A DNA stretch of 34,949 nucleotides from Methanomicrobiales archaeon (lineage in GTDB: Archaea; Halobacteriota; Methanomicrobia; Methanomicrobiales; Methanospirillaceae), in NCBI GenBank assembly GCA_025350045.1, contig JANXYM010000088.1:1-34949 (forward strand), in the 5' to 3' direction. Shown here one piece after another: positions 25,446 to 32,989 of the stretch. The position numbers and the translations under genes were made by a program. Every line of letters starts with the position of its first letter. Within the stretch, counting starts at the first letter, position 1. Under the pieces are notes generated by a model, which worked only from the letters and a program-made list of their open reading frames with translations, was not told the DNA's origin and did no database searches.

Positions 25446-26474
25446 ATGACCGCACGCCCGATTGTCTCTGATTGCCGGAGGAGACCAGTGCATGTTGCGG
25501 TTGCATTAGTGGTCGTGATGGTGGCGGTGCTGCTGGCGGCGGGGTGTTCAGGAGAAAATCCTAGTAATTTAACCCCGGGTAAATCTGCAATAAATAACAC
25601 CACTTCATCTATAACCACAATCCCGGTGATCACTATACCAATTCAAACGATCACCATAACTGTTCCTCCATCAGAATGCCCGGGAAAAAATTCAAAAATA
25701 AATTCCGTCTTGAGTGGGAATTCCTTTATTTTCTCTGGTACCGCTATTCGTCCCGAAGAGAATCTCGTGAGAATCTGGGTTTTCGGGGACAACTTTGCCC
25801 AATGGTTCAATAGTTCCGTCAGACCCGGCGTATTGAATACTATTTCACTGGACAGTATGCATACATCAAACCTGAAGAGCGGTACATATTATCTTCTCTA
25901 CCAATACTCCGAAAATGGAAGTCATTTTGATATCGATTTGAAAAATGCCAACTACCCAGACCAGGTCAAAAACAAAAAAGGGGATCTGATTCTTGATCTT
26001 CAGAGAGTTCGAACAGGTTTTGTGAAAAGTCTGGAAGCCCGGACAATTCTTGAACAAGCAATCAATACTCCGGGAAATAATGATCGATCAGACAATACGA
26101 CACTCATTGTTGAAGAACCCTGGATCATCATCAATCCATTGAAGGATGTCAAAAAGGGAACCTCATTTACAATAAATGGCACAACAAATCTTCCAACAAA
26201 TCGTCCCAAAAATATGAAATTGAAACTCACAATCTGGCCAACCAAACAAGACCCGCGCCGGTTACTGGGTGAACAGTCTGTTGAAGATTATGGCTCCGCT
26301 TTTTCCACATATCTGGATATTGAAAGTGGTGAGAATTGCACGAATACATTTTCTATTCTCGTTCCACCCTTAAACGCAAAAACCGGAGAATATTTCGTGT
26401 CTATGTTTGATTATGACTGGGATAAAGGGTACTCAGGACATGCTCAAAATGGAACAGTATTCAACATCAATTAG
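25446..26474 (+). CDS. Surface lipoprotein, unknown function
   Basis: 342 residues. Signal with lipobox VALVVVMVAVLLAAGCSGE, then a Thr/Ile-rich spacer (TTSSITTIPVITIPIQTITIT) and two beta-rich domains. The second begins around PWIIINPLKDVKKGTSFTINGTTNLP, a pattern seen in DUF3821-type domains of methanogen surface proteins. Many N-x-S/T sites suggest N-glycosylation. Start could be ATG 25446 or GTG 25488. It stands alone between R elements. Its codons are more AT-rich than the core genes. Confidence 0.65.
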   Translation: MTARPIVSDCRRRPVHVAVALVVVMVAVLLAAGCSGENPSNLTPGKSAINNTTSSITTIPVITIPIQTITITVPPSECPGKNSKINSVLSGNSFIFSGTAIRPEENLVRIWVFGDNFAQWFNSSVRPGVLNTISLDSMHTSNLKSGTYYLLYQYSENGSHFDIDLKNANYPDQVKNKKGDLILDLQRVRTGFVKSLEARTILEQAINTPGNNDRSDNTTLIVEEPWIIINPLKDVKKGTSFTINGTTNLPTNRPKNMKLKLTIWPTKQDPRRLLGEQSVEDYGSAFSTYLDIESGENCTNTFSILVPPLNAKTGEYFVSMFDYDWDKGYSGHAQNGTVFNIN

Positions 26475-26493
26475 TCGGGTGACCACCAGATAA

Positions 26494-26660
26494 CTCCGGT
26501 ACCGGAAGGCCCGGCCCCCACCCACCCCCGCCGAAACCGGGGGCTGGCCCGGTCTCGTGGCGGTGCAGCCGGGACCGGTCATCGCACGCCGTTTGGGAAT
26601 TGAGCGGTATAGGAGCGGGCACCGGACCGGGCGAGTAACAGAGATGTCGTGGGGAGATTG
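26494..26660 (+). repeat. R element copy 12
   Basis: Left end ctccggtaccggaaggcccg, ccgggggctggcccgg, gcagccgggaccggtcatcg, cacgccgtttggg, ggagcgggcaccggaccggg; the last hairpin is degraded. It precedes the minus-strand CoiA-like gene's 3' end. Confidence 0.75.
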
Positions 26661-26680
26661 AAGCGAAGGAAAAATGTTAT

Positions 26681-28024
26681 TTATTTTACGATTTTACCAT
26701 ACCCTTTTTTTTCAAATTCGACTGCATCCTCTATATGTATTTCACTTGTGAGTCCGGCAAAATTTTGATACTTATATCCCCTTTGAGATTCAACTGTTGG
26801 CGTTGGTAACTCTGAAAAAAATTCAAACAATATTTTATAATTTTTTGGTAAAGTTTTTTTCTTCGTGATTTCTTTGTACAACTGAATCAATTTTTCTCTT
26901 TTTTCTACCCTTTTTTTCTCTACTTGTTCCCCTACATAATTCAAAACGGATCGAAAATTTGACTCTTCGGTCTCTAAATTGTTGATCTGGTCGTGAATTG
27001 AGGTTATCTGGGTTTCAGAAAATAAATTGAGAATTGGCTCTTCCTGCCCTTGGTCCATAGGATCTTCCCATACAAAACCATTTTGAGGAGATACAATTTT
27101 TTCCCAGGCATTCTCGAATGAATCAAAAGTTGAATATAAATAACTAATTCCTTTTAGCATACTTGAACGATTTTCCCATTCATTGACTTTAAAAAAGGCA
27201 TAACTATTTTTTATTTCATCTTCATATTGACAACATCTCGAACTAAAATTACAGAGTTTCTTCATTTCGGGTTTGGCAATATCCCTCAGTTTTAGTTTTT
27301 TCTGATAATTATTCTCAAAATTCCTGAATGCGGTTTCATACTCTCCCCTTAAAGTTGACTTGACCCAATCTGCAATATCGATAGCGAGGATTTCAGCGGT
27401 GTAAAGACAATTATCCTGAAGGAGTAATCCGATAGATCGGATTCCATGCTCAACAAACAATAATTGTTCACGATAAAGTGAGAACTCACTCTCATTAATG
27501 TAAGTATCAATGAAAATACAGGAATTACTGCTTGCGACTATTGTTGTATCATCATCGGGAAAAAATTTCAGGAAATTTTTCAGTACCCAATAAGATTCAA
27601 TTCCATCTCGACGATATTTACTTTCTCTTCGTTTGAGTTCCTCCAAATCAATAATGCTTAACTGAACTTCAAATACAATTTTTCTACCATCTTTCATTGC
27701 AAGAACATCAGCACGCCAATCTCCTGATGGCGATTGATATTCCGGTTGCACCCACCAACCTTCAGATTTGCAGATTTGGTAAATAAAATTTTTTAATTCC
27801 ATATGCTCCAGGGATTCCGGCACCCCCCCGCACTCGGCCGATTTAATAGCGTGATAAAAATGTTTTAGACCGTTCGGTGATATTCGAAGATGACCTTTGG
27901 CTCCACAACAGGTCATGGTGACATCAAGGCCTTTTTTATGTCGAAGTTTGAGGTCAGCCCAAGCTTCATCAGTTAAATCCGGACCAATTACGCGGTCGCC
28001 GTTAATTATTGCCGATAGTGGAAT
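26681..28024 (-). CDS. CoiA-like protein with putative nuclease domain
   Basis: About 447 residues. The N-terminal part (LSAIINGDRVIGPDLTDEAW, then LRHKKGLDVTMTCCGAKGH, LRISPNGLKHFYHA) matches the N-terminal domain of CoiA-like proteins. A PD-(D/E)XK-type nuclease core follows: LKNFIYQICKSEGW, then GDWRADVLAMKDGRKIVFEVQLS, where D and E-x-Q take the usual D and E-x-K places. The C-terminal 250 residues are coiled-coil-like and charged. The only ATG, 27916, would cut the conserved N-terminus. The frame is open to TAA 28048, and homology indicates a start at ATT 28022-28024, five bases after an AGGGA-like site. AT-rich codons suggest transfer. Confidence 0.75.
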   Translation of the reverse strand: MPLSAIINGDRVIGPDLTDEAWADLKLRHKKGLDVTMTCCGAKGHLRISPNGLKHFYHAIKSAECGGVPESLEHMELKNFIYQICKSEGWWVQPEYQSPSGDWRADVLAMKDGRKIVFEVQLSIIDLEELKRRESKYRRDGIESYWVLKNFLKFFPDDDTTIVASSNSCIFIDTYINESEFSLYREQLLFVEHGIRSIGLLLQDNCLYTAEILAIDIADWVKSTLRGEYETAFRNFENNYQKKLKLRDIAKPEMKKLCNFSSRCCQYEDEIKNSYAFFKVNEWENRSSMLKGISYLYSTFDSFENAWEKIVSPQNGFVWEDPMDQGQEEPILNLFSETQITSIHDQINNLETEESNFRSVLNYVGEQVEKKRVEKREKLIQLYKEITKKKTLPKNYKILFEFFSELPTPTVESQRGYKYQNFAGLTSEIHIEDAVEFEKKGYGKIVK

Positions 28025-28263
28025 GACAATCCCTTTTGGTTTTGCTTAGCTTTTTGGAGAGTCATTTTCTTCGAGAATTTTAAAATCTATTACCTGTATG
28101 TGTCTCGCATTGGAAATGCGGGATTTGATTGCATTGTATGGTCCCAATCCCTTTGTTTCATTATCGGAAACGTATGTCTTAAAACTGACTGTGGCTTCTA
28201 TCGTTGGCATACTATCCCATCTTTTTTTGTATCTTGTTAAAGTAGTTCAAACGGTTTTTCTTA

Positions 28264-28313
28264 CGAGGCGAGGTTGCAGCCGGGAGCCGGTGAGCGTGGG
28301 GCGTCTGGCTAGT
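28264..28313 (+). repeat. R element fragment 13
   Basis: gttgcagccgggagccggtg, then agcgtggggcgt, matches the middle part of R copies 3 and 6. The remaining DNA between the CoiA-like gene and the SIR2 gene (28.05-28.39 kb) is AT-rich and holds no gene I can support. Confidence 0.5.
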
Positions 28314-28389
28314 GGGGAAAATAAAAAAAGGCTCAGTGAAAAAAGTTATGTCGATAATTTGATGCTAATTGAATTTTATTCTCATATAC

Positions 28390-29502
28390 ATGAGTTCGGT
28401 TGATTCAGTTATTATTCTAGGTGCAGGGGCCTCATTTTCCGACGGGGCTCCTCTCCAAAATGATTTAATAAAAGAATTTTGCTCAACTGCCCTTATTAGA
28501 AAACTGGGGTTCTCTAGTAAGGGAATCCCTATAGAGAAGTTGAGTGAAATAGAGATAAATCAATTAAGCCAGATAGAAAAATATTTTGATTTGTTTTGGG
28601 GAGCCGATCTATTATCCTCATTCGATAAGAAATTTTCATATCCAACTTTTGAAGATTGTTTAGGCATTTTAGATATTGCTCAAAACCGGAATGAAAGCTT
28701 TGGGCTAGAATATCGTTCGAAGTTGAATGAATTTCGAAATTCTTTGATTTTTTTAATCGCTAAAACCATCGAAGAAAAATTAACAGCGTCTGAATCTCAC
28801 AATCATGAGACGTTAATAAATAGGTTGGTAAAACAGGGTACTCTCAGATCTACAGCGTTCATAAGTTTAAATTATGATATAATCATTGATAACACACTTA
28901 CCGGGATTCGTAATTCAGATGGCTTTGATTTGGATTATGGTATTGAATTCATGAATTTTAAGAGAGACCCGAATTCGGATGAAAATTCCTGGGGGAGACC
29001 AAATCCAACAAAATCCATCCTTCTTTTCAAACTGCATGGTTCGTTAAATTGGCTTTATTGCCCAACTTGTAACCAAATCGAAATTACTCCAAAAATAAAA
29101 GGAGCAATTAAAGCATTTACTCAGTCAGAAAAATGCTATGCATGCGGAACACCGATGGAACCAATAATTGTTCCTCCGACATATTTTAAAGAGATGGAAA
29201 ATGTCTACCTCCAGCAAATATTCCAAAGGACTGATGAAATTCTTAGGAATTCTAAAAAGATATACATATGCGGATATTCTCTCCCAGATGCAGATTTACA
29301 TATAAAATATCTCTTGAAACGAGCAGAATTATTGAATAGGAATCCACTAGAAATTTTTATCATAAATAATCACAAAGGCAAAAAAAATCCAAAAAAGATA
29401 GATAAAAAGAAACGATTTCTGCAATTTTTTAAAAGAAAAACGATGGTTAAGTACACAGAGTTGAGCTTTGAAGATTTCTGTAGAGATGGAATACAAGATT
29501 GA
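28390..29502 (+). CDS. SIR2-family protein (probable defence NADase)
   Basis: 370 residues. NAD-binding SIR2 motifs: VIILGAGASFSDGAPL at the N-terminus, SLNYDIIIDN in the middle, and KLHGSLNWLYCP with the catalytic-type His. A zinc site follows, CPTCN and CYACG, and then ICGYSLPDADLHIKYLLKRA. Such stand-alone SIR2-like proteins often deplete NAD+ during phage infection in Thoeris, DSR and other systems, but no recognised partner gene is adjacent. ATG 28390 is preferred to 28369 because the SIR2 core begins right after it; there is no clear ribosome site, so the mRNA may be leaderless. AT-rich codons. Confidence 0.85.
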   Translation: MSSVDSVIILGAGASFSDGAPLQNDLIKEFCSTALIRKLGFSSKGIPIEKLSEIEINQLSQIEKYFDLFWGADLLSSFDKKFSYPTFEDCLGILDIAQNRNESFGLEYRSKLNEFRNSLIFLIAKTIEEKLTASESHNHETLINRLVKQGTLRSTAFISLNYDIIIDNTLTGIRNSDGFDLDYGIEFMNFKRDPNSDENSWGRPNPTKSILLFKLHGSLNWLYCPTCNQIEITPKIKGAIKAFTQSEKCYACGTPMEPIIVPPTYFKEMENVYLQQIFQRTDEILRNSKKIYICGYSLPDADLHIKYLLKRAELLNRNPLEIFIINNHKGKKNPKKIDKKKRFLQFFKRKTMVKYTELSFEDFCRDGIQD

Positions 29503-29590
29503 ATCCTTTTTTATCTTTCGACATTCGAGCGATTAATAAAACAGCTATGCTGGACCCGGATTTCTGTCCTCCCCATCTTCTGATGTATGG

Positions 29591-29613
29591 CTAGCGATGA
29601 CCGGCTCCCGGCT
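29591..29613 (-). repeat. R element fragment 14 (inverted)
   Basis: Reverse complement reads agccgggagccggtcatcgc, the middle of R. It is the only piece in the opposite orientation; with fragment 13 it brackets the SIR2 gene as an inverted pair. Confidence 0.55.
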
Positions 29614-29700
29614 ATCTTTTTTGCGAGCTCCCGCCAGCCTAATGTTTCGGCAGTTTCATGAAAACAGGTACTTTCTGTCCAACTGCCCGGATTTATCGAA

Positions 29701-29877
29701 CGAAGGCCCGGGCCCCACCCCTCCGGAACCCGGGGGCTGGCCGGCTCTCGCGTAACGGCCCAGCCTGGAGCCGGTCATCGCAGGCCGTTTGACAATTGCC
29801 GGAACAGGAACGGGCACCGGGACGTGCAGGTACCGGAGATTTTGAGAGAGGGAACGGTACCGGAAAGGGTGGGGCTA
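29701..29877 (+). repeat. R element copy 15
   Basis: Complete: ggcccgggccccacccctcc, cccgggggctggccgg, gtaacggcccagcctggagc, gcaggccgtttgacaattgc, gtaccggagattttgag, ggaacggtaccgg. It lies between the SIR2 gene and the 3' end of the HD gene. Just upstream, aggtactttctgtcc resembles the right flank of H copy 2. Confidence 0.8.
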
Positions 29878-29954
29878 TTCCACAAAATGAAGATCCGTAG
29901 GAGGAATGCAAGTGCAGAAAAATCTCGCGAAAAGAGCGAACGAATTATTATGAG

Positions 29955-31529
29955 TTATTGATCTGTTGTTGCAAGTTTCTTCTCATATTCCGTCATTGCG
30001 GCTTCAATTTTCTTTTTGTAATTATCATCTTTAGTATAAATTCCGTAAATGTGTAGCTCAGTATTTTGGAGAAATTTAAATAATGAAGATGAATCATTCG
30101 TCAAAGAAACAGGTTCATTTTTTCCGTCAAAAATCTTAATCTTATGTTCAACAAATTCATCGTCTAAATCCCCATCTTTGGTTAATTTTGAGGGGCTAAG
30201 ACCTGTTATTGGATTTTCAATACGGGATGTGATATACCACTCTTTAGGAATTCCAGCTTGTTTAACGATATAATCGATTACTGCAGGATCGAAATATTTG
30301 ATTAATTTATGGGGTTTTTCACCATCCCTTTTTTCTATCCCTTGCAATATCATTTGCTCTTCTAAAACTCGCTTTAATGGGTCTCGATAAAGAACTTTTT
30401 TTACGAGATCTTTTAAAAATGCTGAAGAAACAGCCGGATTTTTTATTTGCTTAATTGATTTCGGATTGCTTTGGATTGCTTTTAGTTTTTCAAAAATATA
30501 GGAATCGTCATAATTCAGATAATCATTCTCTCTTGTTTCGTCAAACATCGCTACTAAATCGCCATATGAATGAACTTCCCCTCTTTCCAAGAGACCCGAA
30601 TAGATGCGTTCGGCCATCCGGTGAAAACCAGTAGTAGTTTTTTGGTAAATTACAGTACTATACAGGAAATATCTGGATAGTAAATAATGTTCAACCGCTT
30701 TCTGACCTTTTTTATTTATCACAAGAGGAGATGATCCTTCTCTTTGAGGTTTTTCAGTATAAAGATCGATATTCCTGATTATCTGTTCTAAATCAAAAAT
30801 TCCATACGGAACACCAGTCTGCTTTGAATCACGTAACAAATAATCGAATCGATCAGCATCCAATTCAGAATGGATGATAATTTTTTCCGGTCCTGGGTAT
30901 TCTCCAGCAATGATCTGTGCAATTTTAGTAATTTCATCTTTTGAGAACTCTGTTTTGAGAATAGAATGAAGACTGGATTTAAAAAGAATAATTCCTGCCA
31001 TTCTTTCATGGTGGGCAAAATCTAAGGTGGGGTTCCTTTGAGTGTACAAACTAAGATTAAGTTTATGTGATTTGCTTGAAGTGAGATTTGCATAAGGCAC
31101 TACATTATCATTAGATTTGGATAACTCAACAGTAATTTGTCCTGATTCCTTCGGTACTCTTTTTTTCGCGTCTTTTTTTACTGCCGATTCAATAATATGG
31201 GACCAGGGATAATGACCGATATCATGAAGCAGGGCAGAAATACGGACTATTTCACGGGCTCTGTCACTATTTAATTTATTTTTCTCCTGAAGCGAGACTA
31301 CCATTCTGTCTGCAATATGCATAACTCCTAATGAATGGTTAAACCGGTTGTGCAATGCACCGGGAAAAACATAATCGAGCAGTCCCAGCTGGCGAATATT
31401 GCGTAATCTCTGGAAAAGGGGCGAATCTACAAGCTGCCATTCGAAATCTGTTAACTGAATAAAACCGTGAATATTATCGAATATCCGTTGCTCGGAAAAA
31501 TCAAGTTTTTCAATTTTTGGTTTTGTCAT
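29955..31529 (-). CDS. HD-domain phosphohydrolase (dNTPase/SAMHD1-like)
   Basis: 524 residues. Metal-binding HD residues: H65 in NRFNHSLGVM, H102-D103 in ALLHDIGHYPWSH, the HHE at 173-175, and an aspartate in HSELDADRFDYLLRD at about 220-234. The opening (RIFDNIHGFIQLTDFEWQLVDSPLFQRLRNIRQLG) is typical of the dGTPase/SAMHD1-like and YwfO-type group. Known relatives hydrolyse dNTPs, and some restrict phage by draining nucleotide pools; the activity here is inferred. It begins seven bases after the YwgA-like gene on the same strand, so the two form an operon. AT-rich. Confidence 0.88.
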   Translation of the reverse strand: MTKPKIEKLDFSEQRIFDNIHGFIQLTDFEWQLVDSPLFQRLRNIRQLGLLDYVFPGALHNRFNHSLGVMHIADRMVVSLQEKNKLNSDRAREIVRISALLHDIGHYPWSHIIESAVKKDAKKRVPKESGQITVELSKSNDNVVPYANLTSSKSHKLNLSLYTQRNPTLDFAHHERMAGIILFKSSLHSILKTEFSKDEITKIAQIIAGEYPGPEKIIIHSELDADRFDYLLRDSKQTGVPYGIFDLEQIIRNIDLYTEKPQREGSSPLVINKKGQKAVEHYLLSRYFLYSTVIYQKTTTGFHRMAERIYSGLLERGEVHSYGDLVAMFDETRENDYLNYDDSYIFEKLKAIQSNPKSIKQIKNPAVSSAFLKDLVKKVLYRDPLKRVLEEQMILQGIEKRDGEKPHKLIKYFDPAVIDYIVKQAGIPKEWYITSRIENPITGLSPSKLTKDGDLDDEFVEHKIKIFDGKNEPVSLTNDSSSLFKFLQNTELHIYGIYTKDDNYKKKIEAAMTEYEKKLATTDQ

Positions 31530-31536
31530 AAAAAAA

Positions 31537-32067
31537 TCAGTTAAATTTGGTCAGATCCTTGCATGCGGAATCTATTATTTTCTGGATATTGTGGACATTT
31601 TTAAGATCTGGTTTAAGTGTGAGAAGTCTAACCCCTATTTGTGGGCATTTACTTTCACCAGGAGGAAGTGTTGTACGGAGATAATGAAGGGATGCAATAA
31701 CTTCCAGATAATTCGGATCGTCAAAATTAGACCCCAGAACACTCTTTAGATGTTCTAATCGCTTTATGACTGCCTCTTCATTTCCGAGTTTGATTGTCTC
31801 AGCTTGATTGAATAATTCCGGGTTATCTTTGATGTGGAATAGCGTGCGGGTCAATGCCGGAGAATACGGTCCGCGTACATACCAGCTATATCCGTACCCA
31901 AGACCCACTCCCAGATTCTGGGTAAGATAAATTAATTTCTGATATTTTAGACGATTATCGAAATCATCCATGAACACACCCACGAATCCCAAATGCTTTA
32001 GAATTCTGCTGAGAATGATTCCATTCTGATTTTCATTGGTATTATTTTCCACAATTGACCTCTTCAC
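31537..32067 (-). CDS. YwgA/GepA-like (Panacea-type) protein
   Basis: 176 residues from GTG 32067. The segment KYQKLIYLTQNLGVGLGYGYSWYVRGPYSPALTR is the hallmark of the YwgA/Panacea-like group, small helical proteins often serving as antitoxins or regulators of phage-related genes; the rest is helical. It is the first gene of an operon with the HD phosphohydrolase. In Bacillus subtilis the HD gene ywfO and ywgA are near neighbours, to my recollection, which suggests a conserved pair. The exact role (sensor, inhibitor or antitoxin of the HD enzyme) is unknown. Confidence 0.65.
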   Translation of the reverse strand: MKRSIVENNTNENQNGIILSRILKHLGFVGVFMDDFDNRLKYQKLIYLTQNLGVGLGYGYSWYVRGPYSPALTRTLFHIKDNPELFNQAETIKLGNEEAVIKRLEHLKSVLGSNFDDPNYLEVIASLHYLRTTLPPGESKCPQIGVRLLTLKPDLKNVHNIQKIIDSACKDLTKFN

Positions 32068-32365
32068 GCTTTTGAGTGCCTAATAAGTGTTTACTTCTAT
32101 TGTTGTTATTATTAAGCGTTTTTTAATTAATTTTTGGTCAGATATAAAACATTCACTCGCGCGGTGTGAAAATGTGTTTTGTACGTACTGATTGAAATTT
32201 TACAGCAAAGTCTGGTTGAAACGTGACCATGCAACTGCTGTTCACGAACTTGTTGACCAGATTGTAAAATGTTACGGCGTTCAACACGATTACCGGGCCT
32301 ACCTTATCCCCTCCTTTTCTGCAGCTGCGCCTTCTCAATAGGCAAGTTAGGCTGAAGCCGCCCTC

Positions 32366-32417
32366 GCGATGATAGCTGGTGCTTCGGCTTCTCCATCTCC
32401 CACAACCGCTCCCCAGT
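32366..32417 (-). other. Fragment similar to the 3' part of the gene at the right edge
   Basis: tgcttcggcttctcc at 32380-32394 also occurs at 34696-34710, and the following tcccacaaccgctcccc matches tcccgcagccgctcccc near 34763. Read on the minus strand both give Gly-Glu-Arg-Leu and Glu-Lys-Pro-Lys-His. It looks like a rearranged remnant of that gene. The rest of 32.07-32.48 kb has no gene I can support. Confidence 0.35.
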
Positions 32418-32483
32418 TTCCGGCACATTGCCCAAGTATGACTGGGTTTATATTCCAATCCGAGTTCATGGAATTTTTTTACG

Positions 32484-32575
32484 TCACTTGCATCGCATTC
32501 CATGCCATTTCCGGGATATATTTTAGGGATAATTTTCTCGTAAGAAATCCCGGAAAAAGGGTACATTATAATACA
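32484..32575 (+). repeat. H element copy 6 (diverged)
   Basis: Left flank cacttgcatcgcattcc resembles that of copy 1; core TTTCCGGGAT at 32510-32519 faces ATCCCGGAAA further on, and aattttctcgtaagaaatcc is conserved. Right arm is degraded. Confidence 0.65.
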
Positions 32576-32622
32576 CGAAAGAGTTTGTCTGATGCCAGTT
32601 GGGGCTCGGAGAAATTCGCGGA

Positions 32623-32724
32623 TGGGAGATTTTGGGAAAGTGGGGGTACAGGAAAGGACTCAGCTACTCCAAAACCGTAAGTCAACCCCCACACGTCACC
32701 TCAGAAACCCGGGTGTTGACCGAG
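32623..32724 (+). repeat. R element copy 16 (right end joined to left end)
   Basis: ggagattttgggaaagtggg, ggtacaggaaaggactcagc, then ctactccaaaaccgtaag, caacccccacacgtcacctc and gaaacccggg. The right-end block comes before the left-end block, so this is a head-to-tail junction between two units. It precedes the retron. Confidence 0.65.
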
Positions 32725-32769
32725 AGCAGAGATTGTTAGACCTGAAATACAAAAAGCAATTCAGAATGG

Positions 32770-32778
32770 ATATATATG
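32770..32778 (+). promoter_or_regulatory. TATA box for the retron RNA
   Basis: atatatatg is centred about 24 bases before 32797-32799, where the left pairing arm (a1) of the retron RNA begins. Archaeal transcription starts at this distance, so the RNA 5' end would coincide with the start of a1. Confidence 0.55.
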
Positions 32779-32796
32779 AGATAAATAAATAAGAAT

Positions 32797-32971
32797 CAAG
32801 GATTGTCTTTCGCTTTGAACTCATCTTAGGCGTAAGATGATGTGTGGTGTTACGCCACGCAAATGGATTACTTACCGAAGTGCAAGCACTTGATCATACG
32901 CAGTCCTGATGAAAGCTTCGGCCTTCATCACCGAAAAGTCCCGAGGACTTTAGGAAAGACATCCTTTTTTT
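32797..32971 (+). ncRNA. Retron msr-msd RNA (putative)
   Basis: About 175 bases directly upstream of the RT gene. The ends pair: AAGGAT-T-GTCTTTC at 32798-32811 with GAAAGACATCCTT at 32954-32966 (a1/a2, 13 pairs with one bulge). Inside: TCATCTTA-ggcg-TAAGATGA (32821-32840), TGTGTGGTG-tta-CGCCACGCA (32841-32861), AAGTG-caag-CACTT (32878-32891), a GATGAA stem with a C(UUCG)G tetraloop (32908-32929), and AAAGTCC-cga-GGACTTT (32935-32951). AGTCCT (32902-32907) could instead pair with AGGACT (32944-32949), enclosing the UUCG stem like an msd hairpin. The branching G is not certain. A T run at 32965-32971 follows. Confidence 0.72.
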
Positions 32972-32989
32972 AATAATCGAAGGATAAAT

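Noticed and set aside
25111-25449. 112-residue plus-strand frame over R copy 11
   Set aside because: The residues are translated R repeat; the same words recur in every R copy in differing frames.
32153-32566. 137-residue minus-strand frame upstream of the YwgA-like gene
   Set aside because: It spans H copy 6 and the rearranged fragment and has no coherent protein features.
18774-32724. R and H elements as a CRISPR array
   Set aside because: Units are far longer than CRISPR repeats, spacing is irregular, genes lie between copies, and no cas gene is present.
18774-32724. R elements as insertion sequences with a transposase
   Set aside because: Units are under about 210 bases and have no coding frame. 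A MITE-like origin is possible, but no matching terminal inverted repeats or target duplications were found.
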